From Chamaecyparis obtusa (taxonomy: Eukaryota > Streptophyta > Pinopsida > Cupressales > Cupressaceae): 64,000 nucleotides of DNA. The notes under the pieces were generated by a model. It saw nothing but the letters and a program-made list of their open reading frames with translations. It was not told where the DNA came from and made no database searches. Positions 59,201 to 64,000 of this stretch are shown here, one piece after another. A program made the translations under genes and the position numbers. Every line of letters starts with the position of its first letter. Position 1 is the first letter of the stretch. Location: contig BSBK01005139.1 of assembly GCA_027943335.1 (NCBI GenBank), positions 558,001 through 622,000 on the forward strand. The letters run 5' to 3'.

Positions 59201-62200
59201 TACACCAGTTTCACCTAATGGTAATAAGTTTTATGCTGCCTACAAGTTATTTTTTCCTTGTTCTAACAACATGGCTGAATATGAAAGTCTGATTCAGGGA
59301 TTAGAGTGGGCAAGATTGAGAGGAATTAAGTGTTTAAGGGCATTTGGTGACAGTGAGCTAATAGTAAAGCAGGTGAGAGGTATCAATACTATTAAAAATG
59401 ATCTTCTAAAGATGTATAAATCTAGAGTTTCTGACATTCTAGATGAATTTGATGCTTTCAACCTGATTTCAATTCCTAGAAGGGAAAATCAACATTCTGA
59501 TAGGTTGGCTAGTATTGGTGCTTATGTTTCAATTACATAAAATAAAGGACAAATTTCAGACTAGTCACATGTCAAGATTATTGTTAGGCCATCTATTCCA
59601 GATAATGACACTTATTGGTAGGTTTTTAATACTGATGAACATATTTTAAGTTTTTTGACAAAAACAAATGGTTTTTTAGCTTCTAGAAATAACAAAATCA
59701 ATCAGCAAATGGAAGACCAAATTATTCAGTTGAAAACCAACAAGCTTCCAAAGGGATTGGGTAGCCTGGAATCAGCTTTTAATTCTGATGATCAATTTAG
59801 GAAAGGTAAAACCAGCCTGCTGATCAAAGAAGATCATTATGAGGAAGTGGAAATATTCAGAGATAAGCAGTTAAAGGTTGGTAAAATTAATTCTCTTGAA
59901 GAAAAAGAGTTGTTTATTGATCTTTTCAAAGAATATAGTGATGTTTTTGCATGGGATTATTATGATTTGAAAGGATTTGATCCTCAATTAACCCAGCACA
60001 CTATAGAATTAGAGCCAAATGCTAGGCCAATTAGACAAAGGCAAAGGCTCATAAACCCCAAGTTAGAACCATTAATGTTGAAAGAACTGAGAAAACTCTT
60101 GGATGGTGGTATTATATTTCCAGTCAAACACACATCCTGGGTTTCTAATTTAGTTCCAGTAAGGAAGAAGAATGGAGAAATAAGACTTTGTGTAGACTTT
60201 AGAGACCTTAATAGGGCATCTCTGAAAGATGGACACCCTCTTCCTTCTATGGAATAGATTTTACAATATGTGTCAGGTTCTGAGAGATTTTCTCTCTTAG
60301 ATGGCTATTTTGGTTATAACCAGATTTTAGTTAAAGAATCTGATCAGTTTAAGATAGCTTTCACAACTAAATGGGGTACAATGTCTTATAGAAGAATGCC
60401 ATTTGGGTTATCAAATGCATGGGCCACTTTTCAGAAAGCAATGAACATGGTGTTCAAGAACTTGATGTATAAATTTGTTCTAGTATACCTAGATGATGTG
60501 ACAATTTACAGCAAGGCACATAGATCATTTGAGACAAATTTTGCAGAGGTGTAGAGAGTTTGGGATTTCTCTTAACCCAAAGAAATCTATTTTTTCTGTT
60601 CATGAGGGAAAACTTCTAGGATACCAGGTGTCTAAGGAAGGTACAACTATTGACCCTAAGAGAATTCATACAATTCTAGAACTTTCATTGCCTAAACACA
60701 AGAAAGGATTACAGAGTTTTATTGGGAGGATAAATTTTGTTAGAAGTTTTATCCCTAATATTGCAAACCTATTGAAACCACTGTCTACTACGCTTAAAAA
60801 GGATGTCCCTTTCAGCTGGACTAATGAGGGAAAGAAGAATTTTGAATTGATAAAATAGGCTTTGTCTTCAACCCCTGCTCTTGTTAATCCCAATTTTACT
60901 AAAGACTTTATTCTATATGCTTATGGTGGTTCTGATACTATTTTAGCAAGTTTGGTTCAAAAGAATGAAGAAAAACAGGAGCAACCAGTTGCATTTTTCA
61001 GCAAAGGTATGGATGATTATGAGAAAAGGTACAATTTTGTTGAAAAGCATGTGCTAGCTGTTATTAAAGCTTTGAAGAAGTTTAAACATTTGATTTACAG
61101 AAATAAAGTGCATTTGATGGTTGCACATCCTAGTATTAAAGATTTTTTGTTGAACAAGGATGTTAATGAAAAGAGGGCAGGTTGGATAACAAGAGTTATG
61201 GAATATGATGTTCAAATTCATGTGACTAAGCTGGTTAGAGGCAAAGGCCTTTGTGCTTAGATGGCAGAAGAAGAGGATCAAGCTGAAACTACTAAAGAAT
61301 CTACCTTATTTCAAGGTGATGTTGTATTGTTTAATGATCCTACATCATGGTTATCAAATATGACCAGATTCTTGCAAATTGGACAATGTCCAAACAATCT
61401 TCATAAGGAAAAGAGGAGGTATTATAGGTTACAATCTATTCCCTATGTTCTTATTGATGGTATACTTTATAGGAAAGATTTTTCTGGAATGTTTCTTAAA
61501 TGCATTGATTCAGTAGATCAAACCAAAATTTTATCTGAATTTCATGATGGATCTTGTGGAGGACATTTCAATCCTAAAACTACAACTTGGAAAATACTAA
61601 GTGCTAGCTATTGTTGGCCTGATTTATTTAAAGATGCTTATTCTTGGGCAAGAAGGTGTCAACATTGTGCATTGTTTGCAGGAAAATAAAAGTTGGCAAC
61701 ATTGCCATTAAAACCAATTGTGGTAGATTAACCATTTAACAAGTGGGGAATGGACTTTATAGGTCCTATAAATCCTAATTCTAGTGCAGGTCATAAATGA
61801 ATTTTGACTGCTACTGATTATTTTACGAGATGGACTAAGGCCATTGCATTAAAAGAGGCTAATGGACCTGTTGTGCTAAATTTTTATGAAGATATTGTAA
61901 CCAGGTTTGGAATTCCTTAGTCAATTATCTCTGATAATGCTATGGCTTTTGTTGGTTTAGCTATTACAGAATGGGCTATGAAAAATGGGATCTATTTAAA
62001 TACTTCTTCTAACTATTATCCTTAGGGTAATGGTCTTACAAAGTCTACTAATAAAAATCTGATTAGAATTATAAAAAAGACTTTGCAGGAGAATAAGAGA
62101 GATTGGCATTCTAAATTGAAGGCAACCTTATGGCTGGATAGGATTACACCTAAACAGGTAATTGGGAACTCTCCTTCTGTCCTAGTTTATGGCAAAGAGG

Positions 62201-62604
62201 CTAGATTGCCAGTTTCTACTAAATTTCCAACTTTACAGCTGGCTGATCAAATGTTGCTATTTGAAGAGGAAGATCCTCTTAAACTAAGGTATGCTGATTT
62301 ATTATGGCTTGAAGAAGAAAGGAAGAAGGCATTAGACACTATGGAACTAAAGAAAGCACAGACTACAAGGTCATTTGATAGGAAAACTAAGTCTAGAGAA
62401 TTCAAGGAAGGTGATCTAGTACTCAAGTGGGATGTGCTAAAGAGCAGGCTAGGGCAGCACAACAAGTTTGATAATTTTTGGTCATGCCATTTTGTTATAA
62501 CAACCTACAAGGAGAATAATGCTTTTCAGTTGTCCACAACTAAAGGAGAAGATCTACATATTCTAGTTAATGGAATATACCTCAAGCTTTTCTTTGAGGG
62601 TTAG
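56229..62604 (+). pseudogene. Gag-pol of the Tat-type element with extra RNase H before RT
   Basis: One frame runs from 56229 to about 60540 and, after a one-base shift near 60530, another to the end at 62604; 23 early stops interrupt them. The order is as follows. Gag runs to about 57910 with a zinc motif CFPCNEPHDQSTC. Protease has MVDSGTTSTFM near 58546. An extra RNase H lies at 59145-59540 (LYFEGSRNKDG with Glu where Asp is usual; NNMAEYESLI; FGDSELIVKQ). RT lies at about 60000-60860 (RLCVDFRDLNRAS, FVLVYLDDVTIYSK). The usual RNase H is at 60862-61260. Integrase is at 61390-62604 with DGSCGGHF and CQHC zinc ligands, MDFIGP and ISDNAMAF, but Lys (codon 62041-62043) where the catalytic Glu belongs. 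Loss of that residue, the shift and the stops make it dead. Confidence 0.88.
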
Positions 62605-62797
62605 GATAGGTCTAATTTTCAGTTCAATAAGTGTTGTCCAAGCACTAGGTCTCTAGGTTGCATTGAGTCTAGTTTAGGTGCATTTTCATTCCAATAAGTG
62701 GTTGCATTCATGGTTTTAGTTTTTCTAACTCAGTTGCCCTGTGATAAATCTATAGGTCATGTCTAGCATGCAGACATCGAGCAGAAGTCGCTAAAAT
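62605..62797 (+). other. Spacer and polypurine region before the 3' LTR
   Basis: About 190 bp after the gag-pol stop. GAGCAGAAGTCGCTAAAAT runs up to the LTR start; GAGCAGAAG is the only purine-rich stretch and may be the remains of the polypurine tract. Confidence 0.5.
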
Positions 62798-64000
62798 TGT
62801 TACTCAAAATTATAGCATACAACACCATAGGCATAAATAGGAAAAGGTTGCACATTTTTTGGTCCATTTAATAGTATTTTGTACATTTTGTTAATGGACA
62901 TGTCATTATTGCATTCATTTTTAGATGTCATTATTGTACTCTAAGTATTGATCATAATTCAAAAATTTCAAAATTCATAACTGATCATTACATTGTGCAT
63001 TCAAACTGAATGTAGTATACAAGGTGTCTTTTCATGTTTCATATTTCATATCAACAATAGAGTACATATGTAGAATTGAAAAAATGATTGAAGTATGGAA
63101 TAGGGGTTGCATGCATTGCCTTTGTTGTTTCTATGTTGTCAACTGGTTGTCTAACAGATTCTAGGTCTTCACGTCCAGGTCTTCATCTGCATTTAGGTCT
63201 TTAGGGTTCATACCTGCATGAGAGAGAAAAGTGGTTAGATCCTATTGGATCTAAGTAATGCATGAGAAACAAATGACATACAATTTCAATCAAGTTTTTA
63301 AAATTTGCATATCAATCTGAAAAATTAAATGCAATAAGGAAATGTACACTAACACACACTACAAGGTAGTATGAAAGGGACTTGTTTCTGTAAACATGAA
63401 ACCTTTTACTATTTATGATAATTATGGTGTATGTTGTCCTTTTTATTAACCAGGTATCTGAATTTAAGGGACTTAGTTTTTCCAACTGAGAAACCTTTTT
63501 CAAATGATGAAATGCCTTGGTAGATTAGTGAACATAGTGGTATGAGAATTGATTGACAAATTGTTTATTATGTTCACTAATCTAACCATTTCAAAATGAT
63601 AATGTTTAAGAGCTTAACAGTTTATTTTTGCAGAAAGAAAGTTGACTAGTTTTCATATTCAGTCATAGAAAAGAGATGCAGATCCAGCTGGAATTTCAAA
63701 GCAAAGTGCTACAGAAGGTGCCAAAGTTGCAAGCACTCAAAAATCAAGTCACATAATGCAGTTACATCAATACTGGTTAAATATGTCTTTATTGATTCAA
63801 GAGGTACATATTCAAGTGATGTCACTATTATTTTTTATTATACAAAGAAGTGTTATAAAATGTTTTACATTATGTATCTTTGAGTGTCACGAGCCCGTGC
63901 TCAAACTTCATTGATAACAAACGAACATTTTATACCTTATTGCAATGATTTAAAGATTTCAATTTCAGCTTTGAGAAAGAATTATTTCTAAGCCCAGTGT
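62798..64000 (+). repeat. 3' LTR, first 1203 bp
   Basis: Direct copy of 51644-52846, starting TGTTACTCAAAATTATAGCA and ending at the window edge in GCCCAGTGT. It aligns end to end at the same length with scattered substitutions. Confidence 0.92.

Larger units (their letters stand above)
51644..64000 (+). mobile_element. Tat-type gypsy element with 4.56-kb LTR, cut by the window edge
   Basis: The 5' LTR is 51644-56205, the gag-pol remnant 56229-62604, and the 3' LTR begins at 62798 and runs out of the window. Position 64000 corresponds exactly to 52846 in the 5' LTR, with no net length change over 1.2 kb. The first ~480 bp differ at roughly 5% of positions by eye, so the insertion is older than the one at 6173. 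The five bases before it are GGTCC (51639-51643); the matching duplication would be beyond the window. It interrupts the minus-strand Tat element at 49360-51643. Confidence 0.9.

Noticed and set aside
56229..62604. Alternative genetic code in which TAG/TAA encode Gln
   Set aside because: Stops do fall at Gln positions, but many CAG and CAA codons remain, TGA stops and a frameshift also occur, a catalytic Glu is lost, and the intact XTH gene ends with a normal TAA. Decay by cytosine deamination explains it.
52158..63503. Paired minus-strand 63-codon frames (52158-52349 and 63312-63503)
   Set aside because: Duplicate LTR sequence; short frame without motif.

Overview
This window is nuclear DNA from a plant with a large, repeat-filled genome. 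The spliced xyloglucan enzyme gene with plant-type introns, the plant mobile domain gene, the Ty3/gypsy elements of plant (Tat and chromovirus) type, the old degraded repeats and the AT-rich base composition all point that way. A conifer or other gymnosperm is my best guess, but the sequence alone does not prove it. I saw no rRNA, tRNA, CRISPR or bacterial-type operon. The only host gene that looks intact is a four-exon xyloglucan endotransglucosylase/hydrolase (XTH) at 25735-28152 on the + strand.

Left third (1-20400). A broken transposase-like gene (311-3105) is followed by a 52-bp tandem repeat and a satellite-like array of about 6.7 units of 358 bp (3732-6138). Next comes a structurally complete LTR retrotransposon, 6173-15507. 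It has two 924-bp LTRs, a 5-bp target duplication (ACAGG), a primer binding site and a polypurine tract. Its only long reading frame is an 840-residue serine-rich protein and it has no polymerase, so it must depend on enzymes supplied by another element. Beyond it lies an eight-exon, minus-strand gene of unknown function with in-frame stops (16149-18384), then a copia remnant made of one LTR and a heavily deleted interior (18535-20399).

Middle (20400-34080). A decayed LINE on the + strand carries a 450-bp foreign insertion. The XTH gene follows. Its 3' end and about 1.9 kb of downstream DNA are repeated 4 kb further on (28036-30069 and 32032-34078). The spacer between the copies holds a cluster of 18-24 bp palindromes and a small gene remnant with 17-residue acidic repeats.

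Right half (34080-64000). A badly decayed minus-strand gypsy element with a chromodomain-like tail (35233-40107) ends at a 45-bp-arm inverted repeat. Degenerate repeats of about 358 bp, a three-exon plant mobile domain pseudogene (46640-48951) and a 143-bp pure TA run come next. A minus-strand Tat-type gypsy element (49360-51643) is split by a + strand Tat-type element (51644 to beyond the window end) with a very long 4.56-kb LTR. In the younger element the extra RNase H domain lies before the reverse transcriptase, while in the split element it lies after the usual RNase H. Its single gag-pol frame carries 23 early stops, 16 of them TAG, nearly all one transition from Gln or Trp codons, which fits loss by cytosine methylation and deamination.

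Apart from the XTH gene, the window is a nest of elements of different ages. The best candidates for something undescribed are the polymerase-free retrotransposon with its repeated GNRA-type hairpins, the unusual RNase H order in the 51.6-64 kb element, and the palindrome cluster at 30.9-31.4 kb.
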